A stretch of 64,000 nt of DNA from Mycobacterium gordonae (GTDB lineage: Bacteria; Actinomycetota; Actinomycetes; Mycobacteriales; Mycobacteriaceae), in assembly GCF_001417955.2 (NCBI RefSeq), contig NZ_LKTM01000372.1:108500-172499 (forward strand), given 5' to 3'. Below the pieces are notes generated by a model. The model saw only the letters and a program-made list of their open reading frames with translations. It was not told the origin of the DNA and searched no databases. Positions 1 to 8,517 of the stretch are shown here, one piece after another. Every line of letters begins with the position of its first letter. Positions within the stretch are counted from its first letter, which is position 1. The position numbers and the translations under genes are program-made.

Positions 1-1
1 C

Positions 2-904
2 CCCACCGCGCTGAACTACGTGCGCGCCCGGCAGGTCACCACTGAGAGCAACGGCGACTACGGCCGCATCAAGCGGCAGCAGCTGTTCCTGTCCTCGCTG
101 CTGCGGACGATGATCTCCGAGGACACGTTGATGAACCTCAACAAGCTCAACAACGTCGTCAACATGTTCATCGGCAACAGCTACGTCGACAACGTCAAGA
201 CCAGAGACCTGGTCGAACTCGGCCGCTCCCTGCAACACATGGCGGCCGGGCACGTCACGTTCGTCACCGTGCCCACGGGCATCACCGACCAGGACGGCAA
301 CGAGCCGCCACGGACCGCGGACATGAAAGCGCTGTTCACCGCGATCATCAACGACGATCCGCTGCCCAAGGAAAACGATCAGAACGCACAGAGTCTGGGC
401 ACCTCGCAGACGTCCGGGTCGGGCACCAGCCCCACCAAGAAGCCGCCGCAACCTCAGTCCCAGCCGGCCCCGGCCAATGACACGCACCGCGAGCAGGTGA
501 CGACGACCTCCCCGCAGGAGGTCACGGTCCAGGTGTCCAACGGCACCGGCACCGAGGGCCTGGCGGCGACCGCCGCGAGCCAACTCAAGCGCAACGGTTT
601 CAACGTGATGACTCCGGACGACTATCCGAATTCACTGAAGACGACGACGGTGTTCTTCTCACCCGGCAATGAACAGGCCGCCGCCACAGTGGCCGCGGCG
701 TTCGGTAACTCGAAGGTCGAGCGGGTGACCGGGATCGGCTCGGTAGTCCAGGTGGTGCTCGGGCCGGACTTCAGCGCGGTGAGCTCGCCCCCGCCCAGCG
801 GTTCCTCGGTGAGCATGCAGGTCAGCCGGAACACCAGCAGCACGCCGACCAGGCTGCCCGAGGATCTGACGGTCACCAATGCGGCAGACACCACCTGCGA
901 ATAG
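2..904 (+). CDS. LytR-CpsA-Psr (LCP) family protein with LytR_C domain, 5' end outside window
   Basis: The frame is open from the first bases, so the start lies upstream; 300 residues are visible. The first ~110 residues are the end of an LCP catalytic domain, with the typical segment YVRARQV followed by DYGRIKRQQ. LCP proteins transfer undecaprenyl-linked polymers to cell-wall peptidoglycan (arabinogalactan in mycobacteria) on the outer face of the membrane. A Pro/Gln/Ser-rich linker follows at about residues 130-165. Then comes a LytR_C domain (about 172-255, starting VTVQVSNGTG). In M. tuberculosis the gene next to phoY2 (Rv0822c) is of this type. The stop is TAG at 902-904. The family is clear; the substrate of this paralogue is not known from sequence. 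Confidence 0.88.
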   Translation, partial: PTALNYVRARQVTTESNGDYGRIKRQQLFLSSLLRTMISEDTLMNLNKLNNVVNMFIGNSYVDNVKTRDLVELGRSLQHMAAGHVTFVTVPTGITDQDGNEPPRTADMKALFTAIINDDPLPKENDQNAQSLGTSQTSGSGTSPTKKPPQPQSQPAPANDTHREQVTTTSPQEVTVQVSNGTGTEGLAATAASQLKRNGFNVMTPDDYPNSLKTTTVFFSPGNEQAAATVAAAFGNSKVERVTGIGSVVQVVLGPDFSAVSSPPPSGSSVSMQVSRNTSSTPTRLPEDLTVTNAADTTCE

Positions 905-962
905 CGCGACAACGTTTGTGAACAGCACGTGCCGCTGCACGCCATCGGCTATGTGCAGAACG

Positions 963-968
963 TAGGCT
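963..968 (+). promoter_or_regulatory. -10 box of a leaderless phoU transcript
   Basis: TAGGCT lies 6 nt before the phoU ATG at 975, which places the expected transcription start at or beside the start codon. No Shine-Dalgarno sequence is present in the short spacer. Inference from mycobacterial TANNNT promoter consensus. Confidence 0.5.
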
Positions 969-974
969 TTACAC

Positions 975-1643
975 ATGAGAACCGCCTACCATGAGCAGCT
1001 CGCGGAATTATCCGAGCGACTCGGCGAGATGTGCGGGCTGGCCGGGATTGCGATGGAGCGGGCTACCCAAGCCTTGTTGCAGGCCGATCTGGTGCTGGCC
1101 GAGCAGGTCATCACCGACCACGAAAGAATATCGGCGCTCAGCGCGCAGGCGGAGGAGAGCGCCTTCGTCCTGCTGGCCCTGCAGGCGCCGGTAGCCGGTG
1201 ATCTGAGGTCGATCGTCAGCGCAATTCAGATCGTCGCAGATATCGACCGGATGGGCGCCCTGGCGCTGCACGTCGCCAAGATCGCCCGCCGGCGCCATCC
1301 CCAGCATGCGCTGCCCGAGGAGGTCAACGGCTACTTCGCCGAAATGGGCAGCATCGCAGTCGAATTGGGCAACAGCGCGCAAGAGGTACTGCAAACCCGC
1401 GACCCGGAGAAGGCCGCCCGGATCCGCGAAGAAGACGACGCGATGGACGACCTGCACCGCCACCTGTTCAACGTGCTGATGGACCGGGAGTGGAAATACG
1501 GCGTAGCTGCCGCGGTGGACGTCACCCTGCTGGGTCGGTTCTACGAACGCTTCGCCGACCACGCCGTCGAGGTGGCCCGCCGGGTCATCTTCCAAGCCAC
1601 GGGCAAATTCCCCGAGGGCGAGCCGAGCCCTACCTCGCACTGA
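975..1643 (+). CDS. phoU: Phosphate-uptake regulator PhoU (PhoY2-like)
   Basis: A 222-residue, all-helical PhoU protein made of two three-helix repeats. Metal-binding-type signatures are visible: DIDRMGALALHVAKIA near residues 88-103 in repeat 1 and RFYERFADHAVEVARR near 190-205 in repeat 2. PhoU proteins bind the Pst transporter and the sensor kinase (SenX3 in mycobacteria) and repress the phosphate-starvation response when phosphate is plentiful. The orthologue in M. tuberculosis is phoY2 (Rv0821c), which is also implicated in persister formation. The ATG at 975 has a -10 box 6 nt upstream, suggesting a leaderless mRNA. It converges on the pst operon, which lies on the opposite strand about 130 bp away. 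Confidence 0.95.
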   Translation: MRTAYHEQLAELSERLGEMCGLAGIAMERATQALLQADLVLAEQVITDHERISALSAQAEESAFVLLALQAPVAGDLRSIVSAIQIVADIDRMGALALHVAKIARRRHPQHALPEEVNGYFAEMGSIAVELGNSAQEVLQTRDPEKAARIREEDDAMDDLHRHLFNVLMDREWKYGVAAAVDVTLLGRFYERFADHAVEVARRVIFQATGKFPEGEPSPTSH

Positions 1644-1713
1644 CGGGGCGGAGGAGGGCGGACGCGGTGTAACCGCCGAGCCTGCAAATCTGGCGGCTGC
1701 CACTCGAACTTTC

Positions 1714-1729
1714 GCTGCAAATCTGCAGC
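1714..1729. terminator. Small hairpin between convergent phoU and phoT
   Basis: The 16-bp sequence GCTGCAAATCTGCAGC is a perfect 6-bp inverted repeat with a 4-nt loop. It lies between two convergent genes and could act as a weak bidirectional transcription stop. The word CTGCAAATCTG also occurs once more at about 1682, so the element is partly duplicated. No T-run is present, so the terminator call is tentative. Confidence 0.3.
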
Positions 1730-1772
1730 CTGGGCGCGCACGCGGCCCGCAACCCCCGCCGAGCGGGGACGC

Positions 1773-2549
1773 TTACCCGAATCGGCCGGAGATGTAGTCC
1801 TCGGTGGATTTCTGGCTGGGGTTGGAGAAGATCTTCTCCGTGTCGTCGATCTCGATCAACCGCCCCGGCTTGCCGACGGCCTCCAGGTTGAAGAACGCTG
1901 TCTGATCGCTCACGCGCGCCGCCTGTTGCATGTTGTGCGTGACGATGACGATGGTGTACTCCTGCTTCAGCTCGCTGATCAATTCCTCGATCGCCATCGT
2001 CGAAATGGGGTCCAGCGCCGAGCAGGGTTCGTCCATCAACAGCACGTCGGGTTGCACGGCGATGGCGCGGGCGATACACAACCGCTGCTGCTGACCACCG
2101 GAGAGGCCGCCGCCGGGCTTGTCCAGCCTGTCTTTGACCTCGTCCCACAAGTTCGCGCCGCGCAGCGAGTGCTCGGTGGTCTCGTCGAGCACCTTGCGGT
2201 TGCGTACGCCCTGCAACTTCAGACCGGCGACCACGTTGTCGCGAATCGACATGGCGGGGAAGGGGTTCGGCCGCTGGAACACCATGCCGATGGCCCGGCG
2301 TACGCCGACGGGATCGATGCGCGGGCCGTAGATGTCCTCATCGTCGAGGAGCACGCTGCCTTCCACCCTGCCCCCGGGGACCACCTCGTGCATGCGGTTG
2401 AGAGTGCGCAGCACCGTGGTCTTGCCGCAGCCGGATGGGCCGATGAAGGCAGTCACGCTGCGGGGCAGCACCGACAGGGTCACGTCGGCGACCGCATGAA
2501 ACGACCCGTAATAGATGTTGACCTCTTTGAGGTCCAACCGTTTGGCCAA
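1773..2549 (-). CDS. phoT: Phosphate ABC transporter ATP-binding protein PstB/PhoT
   Basis: A 258-residue ATPase that powers the Pst high-affinity phosphate importer on the cytoplasmic side. Visible motifs: Walker A GPSGCGKT (residues 37-44), ABC signature LSGGQQQR, Walker B VLLMDEP and switch His in IVTHNM. I place the start at the TTG at 2547-2549 because it gives the usual length, begins AKRLDL as in mycobacterial PhoT, and has AGGAGC about 9 nt upstream. A longer in-frame reading would run into pstA. It is the last gene of pstS-pstC-pstA-phoT; the gap to pstA is 16 bp. In M. tuberculosis phoT stands next to mshD without the other pst genes. Confidence 0.95.
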   Translation of the reverse strand: MAKRLDLKEVNIYYGSFHAVADVTLSVLPRSVTAFIGPSGCGKTTVLRTLNRMHEVVPGGRVEGSVLLDDEDIYGPRIDPVGVRRAIGMVFQRPNPFPAMSIRDNVVAGLKLQGVRNRKVLDETTEHSLRGANLWDEVKDRLDKPGGGLSGGQQQRLCIARAIAVQPDVLLMDEPCSALDPISTMAIEELISELKQEYTIVIVTHNMQQAARVSDQTAFFNLEAVGKPGRLIEIDDTEKIFSNPSQKSTEDYISGRFG

Positions 2550-2565
2550 CTGATGCAGCTCCTGG

Positions 2566-3480
2566 CTAAGTCTTCTTCGGGGCAAAGGCCTTCGCGACCA
2601 TCCTGGCCCCGATATTGATGATTGCAATCAACAAGATCAGAGTAAGCGCGGCACCCCACATCCGCTCCGTGGGAACCGGGTCGGCACCGGCGCCGGCGGT
2701 CGTCTGGTCATACATCATGCCGGGCAACGACCCCATGAACCCACTGAACATGTCGAAGTTCATAGCGCGCGAATAGCCGACCAAAATCAGCAGCGGCGAC
2801 GTCTCACCGAGCACCCGGGCCAGCGCCAGCAGAATCCCGGTGAGGATGCCGGACAGGCCGGTCGGAATCACCACTCTGGCGATGGTCTTCCACTTCGGTA
2901 TCCCGAGCGCGTAACTGGCCTCCCGAAGGTCCACGGGCACTATCCGCAACATCTCCTCGGTCGCCCGCGCGATCACCGGAAGCATCATCAGGACCAACGC
3001 CAGCGACACCGCGAACTGGGAGCGTGGCAGACCCAGCGCCGCGACCCACACCGCGTAGATGAACAGTGCCGCGACGATCGAGGGCACTCCCGCGAGGATG
3101 TCCACCGTGAAGGTGACCAGCCGGGCCAACGCGCTGCGGCCGCCGTATTCGACCAGGTATATGCCCACCAATACACCGATCGGGATGGAGATCGCCGCGC
3201 ACGCCAATCCCAGCAGCAGCGTGCCGACGATGGCGTGGTAGGCACCCCCACCGGAATTCAGAGCCGTCGTTCCCGCCTGCGAATGCGTCCACCACGTGCT
3301 CGACGCCAGCGCCCTGAACCCATTGACCGCCACCGAACAGAGCAACCAGAGCAGCGGCGCCAGAGCGACCAGCATCGCCAGCGTCACCAGGATGGTGGCG
3401 ACGGTGTTGGCGATGCGACGACGCAGGCCGCGCCCGGCGAGCGTCCGCCATTTAAGCGGGCGGTCCAGCATCGAGGTCAC
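2566..3480 (-). CDS. pstA: Phosphate ABC transporter permease PstA
   Basis: A 304-residue inner-membrane permease, one of the two subunits that form the phosphate channel. It has about six hydrophobic helices; the first is at residues ~28-52. The cytoplasmic coupling segment of the family is seen as EASYALGIPKWKT. The start is the GTG at 3478-3480, whose GTGA overlaps the stop of pstC, so translation is probably coupled; an ATG three codons later is an alternative. Sequence resembles PstA2 of M. tuberculosis more than PstA1. It works with PstC, PstS and PhoT. Confidence 0.93.
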   Translation of the reverse strand: MTSMLDRPLKWRTLAGRGLRRRIANTVATILVTLAMLVALAPLLWLLCSVAVNGFRALASSTWWTHSQAGTTALNSGGGAYHAIVGTLLLGLACAAISIPIGVLVGIYLVEYGGRSALARLVTFTVDILAGVPSIVAALFIYAVWVAALGLPRSQFAVSLALVLMMLPVIARATEEMLRIVPVDLREASYALGIPKWKTIARVVIPTGLSGILTGILLALARVLGETSPLLILVGYSRAMNFDMFSGFMGSLPGMMYDQTTAGAGADPVPTERMWGAALTLILLIAIINIGARMVAKAFAPKKT

Positions 3481-4517
3481 GACCGCGGCCTTACGGCTCT
3501 GGTGCCGGCCACGGCCGCTCGGGCCAGCGCGTTCACCACGAACGTGAGCAGGAAGAGCACCAGCCCCGCGGCCAGGTAGGCCCCCGCCTTGTACTGATTG
3601 TCGAATTCGGGTGCGGCGGCGGCGATCTTGGTGGCGAAGGTGGACCCGCCGTCGAACAGCGACCAACCGAACGCCGTCTGCGTGCCGCGCAGGATGATCA
3701 GCAGAGCGACCGTCTCACCCAGGGCCTGACCCAACCCCAGGATCGACCCGCTGATGAATCCGGACCGCCCGAACGGCAATACCGTCGTCTTGACCACTTC
3801 CCAGCGGGTGGCACCCAGTGCGAGCGCGGCCTCGATCTCTTCCTGCGGGGTCTGGACGAACACTTCACGGGTGACCGCGGTGATGATCGGCAGGATCATT
3901 ACCGCCAGGACGATTCCGGCGGTGAAGATGGTGCCGCCGCCGGCCGCCGATGCGTTACCGGTCGAGAACAGGAACAGCTGCCCGAGGTGGACGTTGAGCC
4001 AGACGGCCACCGGCCGCAACCGCGGCGCCAGCACGTACAGGCCCCAGACCCCGTAGATGATCGACGGCACCGCGGCCAGCAGGTCGACCGTGTACGACAG
4101 CGGCGCGGCCAGCCTGCGCGGCGCGTACTGGGTGAGATAGAGCGCCACACCCAGCGCCACCGGCATTGCCAGGGCCAGCGCGAACACCGAGACGAAGATC
4201 GTCACGTGCAGCTGTTCGAGAATTCCGAACCGCATCGCCGAAGGGTCGGTGGTGACCCAGTTGCCGCGGTAGGTGAAGAAGTTGACCTGATTTCGTGCCA
4301 GCGCCGGCATGGCATGCCACAGCAGGAACCCGCCGACGCCTGCGATCAGGGCCACGACCAATAAGCCCGCCCCCAGCGAGAGGCGGCGGAAAATCCGGTC
4401 CGCCAGCGGCGGCCGGCCATAGCCCCACGGGCTGATCGGAACCACCGGCGGCTCTGGGAAGGGCGCGGCGACGACTTCACCCGAACCCGCGTCGGCTGGG
4501 TTTGGCTGTCGGTCCAT
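3477..4517 (-). CDS. pstC: Phosphate ABC transporter permease PstC
   Basis: A 346-residue membrane permease. After a Pro-rich cytoplasmic N-terminus (residues ~5-35) come about six transmembrane helices, the first at ~50-68 (LGAGLLVVALIAGVGGFLL). The coupling segment reads AALALGATRWEVVKT. The ATG at 4515-4517 is taken as start; a TTG lies one codon upstream. The gene overlaps pstA by 4 bp and follows pstS by about 37 bp, so pstS-pstC-pstA-phoT is one operon. PstC pairs with PstA to form the phosphate pore. Confidence 0.93.
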   Translation of the reverse strand: MDRQPNPADAGSGEVVAAPFPEPPVVPISPWGYGRPPLADRIFRRLSLGAGLLVVALIAGVGGFLLWHAMPALARNQVNFFTYRGNWVTTDPSAMRFGILEQLHVTIFVSVFALALAMPVALGVALYLTQYAPRRLAAPLSYTVDLLAAVPSIIYGVWGLYVLAPRLRPVAVWLNVHLGQLFLFSTGNASAAGGGTIFTAGIVLAVMILPIITAVTREVFVQTPQEEIEAALALGATRWEVVKTTVLPFGRSGFISGSILGLGQALGETVALLIILRGTQTAFGWSLFDGGSTFATKIAAAAPEFDNQYKAGAYLAAGLVLFLLTFVVNALARAAVAGTRAVRPRS

Positions 4518-4554
4518 CAAGTCACTGTTGATCCCGTCGAAGTGCTCCGTGCGG

Positions 4555-5676
4555 TTACTGCAGTGCGTTGATCGCGGTGATCAGGCGCTCCTTGACCTTA
4601 TCCGGCAACGGGACGTACCCGGCGGAGGTGAGCACGGCCTGGCCCTTGCCGACGGCAGTGGTGAGGAACGCCTTCACCGCGGCGGCCGTGTCCGGGTCGT
4701 AGCCCCGGGAGCACACGATCTCGTAGGTCGCCAGCACCAGCGGGTAGGCCGTCGGCTCCTGGATGGCGTACATCGAGCCCAGCTCCAGCACCAGATCGTT
4801 CCCGCCGGCCGCGAACGTAACGGCGTTGACGGCGTTGCGGGCGGTCTCCTCGGTCAGTGCGACGACGCCGTTGCCCGTGTCGATCTGCGCGAACGGCACC
4901 CGGGCGCGATCGGCGAAGCCCTTCTCGACGTATCCGATTGCCCCCGGAGTGGTCTGCACCGCCTCGACCACGCCGGCCGACCGGGGGGCGCCCTCGCCCA
5001 CGCCGCCCTGGAACTCGGTTCCGACGCCCCGGGACCAGCTCTGCGGCGCCGCGGTGGTCAGGTACTTCTGGAAATTGTCGGTGGTTCCCGACGAGTCCTT
5101 GCGGTAGATCGGAGTGATCGTCGTTTTGGGCAGTGCCACACCGGGATTGAGCGCAACCAGCAGCGGGTCGTCCCAGCGCCGGATGCCGCCGCTGAAGATC
5201 TTGGCCAACGCGTCGGCGTCGACGGCCAGCTTGGGGACGCCCGGCAGGTTGTACACCAACGCGATCGGCCCGAACACCAGCGGCAGATCCCATGCCGAAC
5301 TTCCGTTGCACCGCTGGGCAGCGGGGCCGATCTGGGAGGCGACCAGCGGCGAATCAGATCCGGCGAAGTCCACATGGCCGGCGATGAACTGCTCGCGTCC
5401 GGCGCCCGAGCCGGTGGGGTTGTACGCCACCGACTTCCCGGGACACAGCTGGCCCCACACCTGATTGAACAGCGCGATCGCGATCTGCTGGGCCGTCGAA
5501 CCCTCAGCGGTCAGCGCGTTCTTACCACCGCACGAGCCCTCGCCGGACACCCTCGAGCTCTGCGTCAGGGCGCCGCGGTTGTCGTCGCTGCCGCAGGCGG
5601 TCACGGCCGCACCGCAGATGGTCAGCGCCACAGCCGTCGCTCGCAGCACGGACCGGGATTTCACCCACGGGGACAT
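4555..5676 (-). CDS. pstS: Phosphate-binding lipoprotein PstS
   Basis: A 373-residue periplasmic-side phosphate receptor of the Pst system. The signal peptide ends in a lipobox, VTAC, with the modified cysteine at residue 28, so the protein is a lipoprotein on the outer face of the membrane. Ligand-loop motifs are visible: AEGSTAQ near residue 57, GSGAGR near 92 and DFAGSDSPL near 103; KDSSGTTDNFQKY is a further family hallmark. First gene of the operon; only 57 bp separate it from the end of mshD on the same strand, so its phosphate-responsive promoter must lie in that gap or inside mshD. I could not identify a RegX3 box with confidence. Confidence 0.95.
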   Translation of the reverse strand: MSPWVKSRSVLRATAVALTICGAAVTACGSDDNRGALTQSSRVSGEGSCGGKNALTAEGSTAQQIAIALFNQVWGQLCPGKSVAYNPTGSGAGREQFIAGHVDFAGSDSPLVASQIGPAAQRCNGSSAWDLPLVFGPIALVYNLPGVPKLAVDADALAKIFSGGIRRWDDPLLVALNPGVALPKTTITPIYRKDSSGTTDNFQKYLTTAAPQSWSRGVGTEFQGGVGEGAPRSAGVVEAVQTTPGAIGYVEKGFADRARVPFAQIDTGNGVVALTEETARNAVNAVTFAAGGNDLVLELGSMYAIQEPTAYPLVLATYEIVCSRGYDPDTAAAVKAFLTTAVGKGQAVLTSAGYVPLPDKVKERLITAINALQ

Positions 5677-5733
5677 TGCCAGGTAGCGCGGAAACTATGC
5701 TTCGCCCCGCAAGAAAACATCCGCGGGAACGGC

Positions 5734-6639
5734 TCAGCCGGCGGCGTACGCGGTGTCGACGCTGTAGACGGCGAACCCCGTCTTCTCATAGGTGCGCACC
5801 GCGGCCGCATTGTCGGACTCCACGTAGAGCATCACGGTGGGGTCGGGCATCTCGGCCAGCCGCGCCGCCAGCGACACCAGGCCGATCGAGGTCAGCAACT
5901 GCCCCAGGCCGCTGCCCTGGGCCGACGGGTCGACGCCCACCACGTAGACCTCGCCCAGCCCGGCGGGGTCGGGGTGCACTTTGGTCCAGTGAAAGCCGAG
6001 CAGTCTGTCGTCGCGGTCGAACGCCAGGAACAGGCCGGCCGGATCGAACCAGGACTCCCCACGCCGCTCCTCGATCTCGCGTTCGGTCCAACCACCCTGT
6101 TCCGGATGGTAGGAGAACGCGGCGTTGTTGACCCGCAGCAGTTCGGCGTCGTCCGAAGGGCCCGCGTAGGTGCGGATCCGCACTTCACGCAGCCGCTCAG
6201 GTGTCAGGGGCTCGGCGATATCGCGCAGCGGACGCCGCATCTGCAGCAGTTCGCGCACCGTGACCAGGCCCAGCGCCGACGCGGTGGCGCGGGCGGGATC
6301 CAGCGTGCCGTGCGCCCAGAACCGGGTCTGACCGCCGGTCTTGGCGAGTGCCGCGCGCGCCAGTGCCGTGCCGACACCCCCGCGCCGGGCTTGCGGGTGC
6401 ACCACCAGTTCCGACATGGCGCCGGCGTCGTCTCGGGGCGGGGTGAGGTTCAGATAACCCGTGACTCCGGCGCTGGGATCCCCGGCCACCAGGTGCTCGG
6501 TGCGGTCCTGTGACAATTCCCGCAGCACCTGCTCACCCACTGGCGCTACACCGTCGAATTCGGTTGCGGCCGTTACGAGCTCACGGACCTGACGCTGTTC
6601 ATCGCGGGTGAGGGCCGGGCGCCATTGCGGCGCGGTCAC
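5734..6639 (-). CDS. mshD: Mycothiol synthase MshD
   Basis: A 301-residue protein with two GNAT acetyltransferase folds. It acetylates Cys-GlcN-Ins with acetyl-CoA to make mycothiol, the main low-molecular-weight thiol of actinobacteria. The acetyl-CoA loop of the N-terminal half is ARRGGVGTAL near residues 84-93. The C-terminal half has VVGVDPSAQGSGLGQLL and ends with the typical ESDNAAAVRTYEKTGF segment. The start is the GTG at 6637-6639, whose GTGA overlaps the stop of the upstream glnR gene, so the two are translationally coupled. Orthologue of Rv0819. Its presence alone argues for an actinobacterium. Confidence 0.95.
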   Translation of the reverse strand: MTAPQWRPALTRDEQRQVRELVTAATEFDGVAPVGEQVLRELSQDRTEHLVAGDPSAGVTGYLNLTPPRDDAGAMSELVVHPQARRGGVGTALARAALAKTGGQTRFWAHGTLDPARATASALGLVTVRELLQMRRPLRDIAEPLTPERLREVRIRTYAGPSDDAELLRVNNAAFSYHPEQGGWTEREIEERRGESWFDPAGLFLAFDRDDRLLGFHWTKVHPDPAGLGEVYVVGVDPSAQGSGLGQLLTSIGLVSLAARLAEMPDPTVMLYVESDNAAAVRTYEKTGFAVYSVDTAYAAG

Positions 6640-7406
6640 TGACTGCGCAACGGGTCGGCCAGCGGGTCCATATCGGCGTCGGATTCGTCGTCGTCAGATT
6701 CGCGCTCGTCGGGCTCGGCGGCCTGGGCCCGGCCGCGCGCCGGCCGGACCGCTTTGTAGCCCACATTGCGCACCGTGCCGATCAGAGCCTCGTGCTCGGG
6801 GCCGAGCTTGGCGCGCAGCCGACGTACGTGCACGTCGACCGTGCGGGTGCCGCCGAAGAAGTCGTACCCCCACACCTCATGCAGCAGCTGGGCGCGGGTG
6901 AACACCCGGCCCGCGTGCTGGGCCAGGTACTTCAGCAACTCGAATTCCTTGTAGGTGAGGTCGAGCGGGCGACCACGCAGCCGGGCGGTGTAGGTGCCCT
7001 CGTCGATCACCAGCTCGCCCAGGCTCACCTTGCCGACGCTTTCCTGGTCGGCCAGACCACCCCGGCGGCCCACGACGAGCCGCAGCCGCGCGTCGATTTC
7101 GGCAGGCCCCGTACTGGGCAGCAGAATCTCGTCCAGGCCCCAGTCGGCGCTCACGGCCACCAGTCCGCCTTCACTCACCACCGCAAGCACAGGTGCGGAC
7201 CGGCCCGCCGTGCTGAGCAAACGGCACAGACCGCGTGCTGCGGAGAGATCGTTTCGCGCGTCGACCAGCACGGCGTCGGCGTTACCGGCCTCCAATAAAG
7301 AGGACGCCTCCGGCGGCGCGGTCCGCACGCTGTGCGGCAGCAGGGACAACGAGGGTAGGACCGGGTCGGGATACAGCTCCGAGGTCAGCAGTAGTAGCTC
7401 CAACAC
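6636..7406 (-). CDS. glnR: OmpR/GlnR-type response regulator
   Basis: A 256-residue transcription factor. An N-terminal receiver-like domain (1-115) contains an Asp in VLVDARN near residue 49. The canonical acidic pocket is incomplete, as expected for the atypical GlnR group. The C-terminal winged helix (~130-225) shows LTYKEFELLKYLAQHAGRVF and RTVDVHVRRLRAKLG. The tail is acidic (ERESDDDESD). It closely matches Rv0818, described as mycobacterial GlnR, a regulator of nitrogen assimilation. The GTG at 7404-7406 has GGAGGG 5-9 nt upstream. It overlaps mshD by 3 bp. Confidence 0.93.
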   Translation of the reverse strand: MLELLLLTSELYPDPVLPSLSLLPHSVRTAPPEASSLLEAGNADAVLVDARNDLSAARGLCRLLSTAGRSAPVLAVVSEGGLVAVSADWGLDEILLPSTGPAEIDARLRLVVGRRGGLADQESVGKVSLGELVIDEGTYTARLRGRPLDLTYKEFELLKYLAQHAGRVFTRAQLLHEVWGYDFFGGTRTVDVHVRRLRAKLGPEHEALIGTVRNVGYKAVRPARGRAQAAEPDERESDDDESDADMDPLADPLRSQ

Positions 7407-7460
7407 GCCCCTCCAGCGTCGTGGGCAAGGCCTCCCAGATCATCGCGACATATGACGTTA

Positions 7461-7491
7461 GCGGCAAGATCATCTAACGATAACTTGCCGC
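7461..7491. promoter_or_regulatory. Inverted repeat in the glnR-lmeA divergent promoter region
   Basis: Perfect 8-bp arms GCGGCAAG (7461-7468) and CTTGCCGC (7484-7491) flank a 15-nt AT-richer spacer. It lies in the 236-bp gap between the divergent genes glnR and lmeA, 55-85 bp from the glnR start. It could be an operator or the stem of an RNA leader. It does not match a GlnR box that I know. Confidence 0.35.
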
Positions 7492-7642
7492 GTGTTATTC
7501 GGCCTGGCGACGAGGCCTTCCGCGATGCAACGACCGCAAGCCGGACGATTAGCCGATGCCCCCGCCACCTGCGGGCGGGCGCTGCCGGCCGCAAGACCAC
7601 TGTGAGCAACCCAACACGGCCCGGCGATGTCAGAATGTCCGC

Positions 7643-8449
7643 GTGCGCAAAGTCCTGACCGGTGCCACCGCGGCGGCGATCGCCGTCGGCGTGATCGCGC
7701 TGGGCGCCGTCGGCGTCGACTACGGCGCGAGCATTTACGCCGAGTACCGGCTCTCGACCAACGTGCGCAGAGCCGCGGATCTGGGGTCTGACCCGTTCGT
7801 GGCCATCATCGCCTTTCCGTTCATCCCCCAGGCGATGGCCCACCACTACGACGAGCTGGAGATCAAGGCCGGGGCCGTCGATCACGCGACCGTCGGCAAG
7901 GCCACCCTCGAGGCCACCATGCACTCGATCGACCTGACCGATGCGTCGTGGTTGCTCAGGCCCGAGGCAAAGCTGCCGGTCGGGAAGCTGGAGAGCCGCA
8001 TCATCATCGACTCGGTGCACCTGGGCCGCTTCATGGGCATCACCGACCTGATGGTGGAGGCGCCTCCTCAGGAATCCAACGACGCGACCGGTGGCACCAC
8101 CGAGTCCGGTATCTCGGGCAGCCACGGACTGGTGTTCAGCGGGACGCCGCAATCGGCCGGCTTCGACCACCGGGTCAGCATCTCGGTGGACCTGGCCATT
8201 GCCCCCGAGGACCCCGCCACGCTGGTGATCAGCCCGACCGGGGTGCTCACCGGCCCCGACACCGCCAACCAGGCGGTCCCCGACGACAAACGCGACGCGG
8301 TGCTGCGGGCATTCGCCGGCCGGCTGCCCAACCAGAGGCTGCCGTTCGGGGTGGCACCGAACACGGTCGGAGCGCGCGGGTCCGACGTCATCATCGAGGG
8401 CATCACCCGCGACGTCACCGTCACGCTGGAGGGTTTCAAGCAGTCGTGA
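7643..8449 (+). CDS. lmeA: LmeA family lipomannan elongation factor (DUF2993)
   Basis: A 268-residue envelope protein. Its N-terminal hydrophobic segment (~8-28, rich in Ala, Val, Ile and Gly) is a signal anchor; the rest is a DUF2993 beta-rich domain. The orthologue Rv0817c/MSMEG_5785 was described as LmeA, needed for mannan chain elongation in lipomannan and lipoarabinomannan synthesis. The GTG at 7643 is chosen because it directly precedes RKVLTG and the hydrophobic segment; no good ribosome site is visible. A linker rich in Thr, Ser and Gly occurs near residues 144-160. Divergent from glnR and upstream of the cysA2 leader. Confidence 0.87.
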   Translation: MRKVLTGATAAAIAVGVIALGAVGVDYGASIYAEYRLSTNVRRAADLGSDPFVAIIAFPFIPQAMAHHYDELEIKAGAVDHATVGKATLEATMHSIDLTDASWLLRPEAKLPVGKLESRIIIDSVHLGRFMGITDLMVEAPPQESNDATGGTTESGISGSHGLVFSGTPQSAGFDHRVSISVDLAIAPEDPATLVISPTGVLTGPDTANQAVPDDKRDAVLRAFAGRLPNQRLPFGVAPNTVGARGSDVIIEGITRDVTVTLEGFKQS

Positions 8450-8504
8450 CGCTCGCCAGCTGTGAGCTGTCTGCCGCTGTTGGCTTGATCACTGTTTCAT
8501 TGGG

Positions 8505-8510
8505 TAAGCT
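8505..8510 (+). promoter_or_regulatory. -10 box of the leaderless cysA2 leader transcript
   Basis: TAAGCT ends exactly 7 nt before the GTG of the poly-cysteine leader peptide, so transcription is expected to start on the start codon itself. A TTGATC at 8485-8490 is a possible but closely spaced -35 element. Confidence 0.55.
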
Positions 8511-8517
8511 GACCGAC

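Noticed and set aside
2550..2627. Upstream start for phoT that would overlap pstA
   Set aside because: The TTG at 2549 has a good ribosome site and gives the 258-residue family length; the longer version adds residues not seen in PhoT proteins.
5677..5733. RegX3 (phosphate) box in front of pstS
   Set aside because: Only 57 bp separate pstS from mshD and I found no convincing pair of direct repeats there, so no site is claimed.
4528..6513. Long open frame of about 660 codons on the plus strand opposite pstS and mshD
   Set aside because: It lies antisense to two well-supported genes; its sequence is Arg/Gly/His/Gln-rich without any motif, as is usual for antisense frames in GC-rich DNA. Many similar frames across the window were left out for the same reason.
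8450..8504. thiX-like gene before cysA2, as in M. tuberculosis
   Set aside because: The 280-bp gap holds only the leader peptide and promoter; no thioredoxin-like CxxC frame is present.
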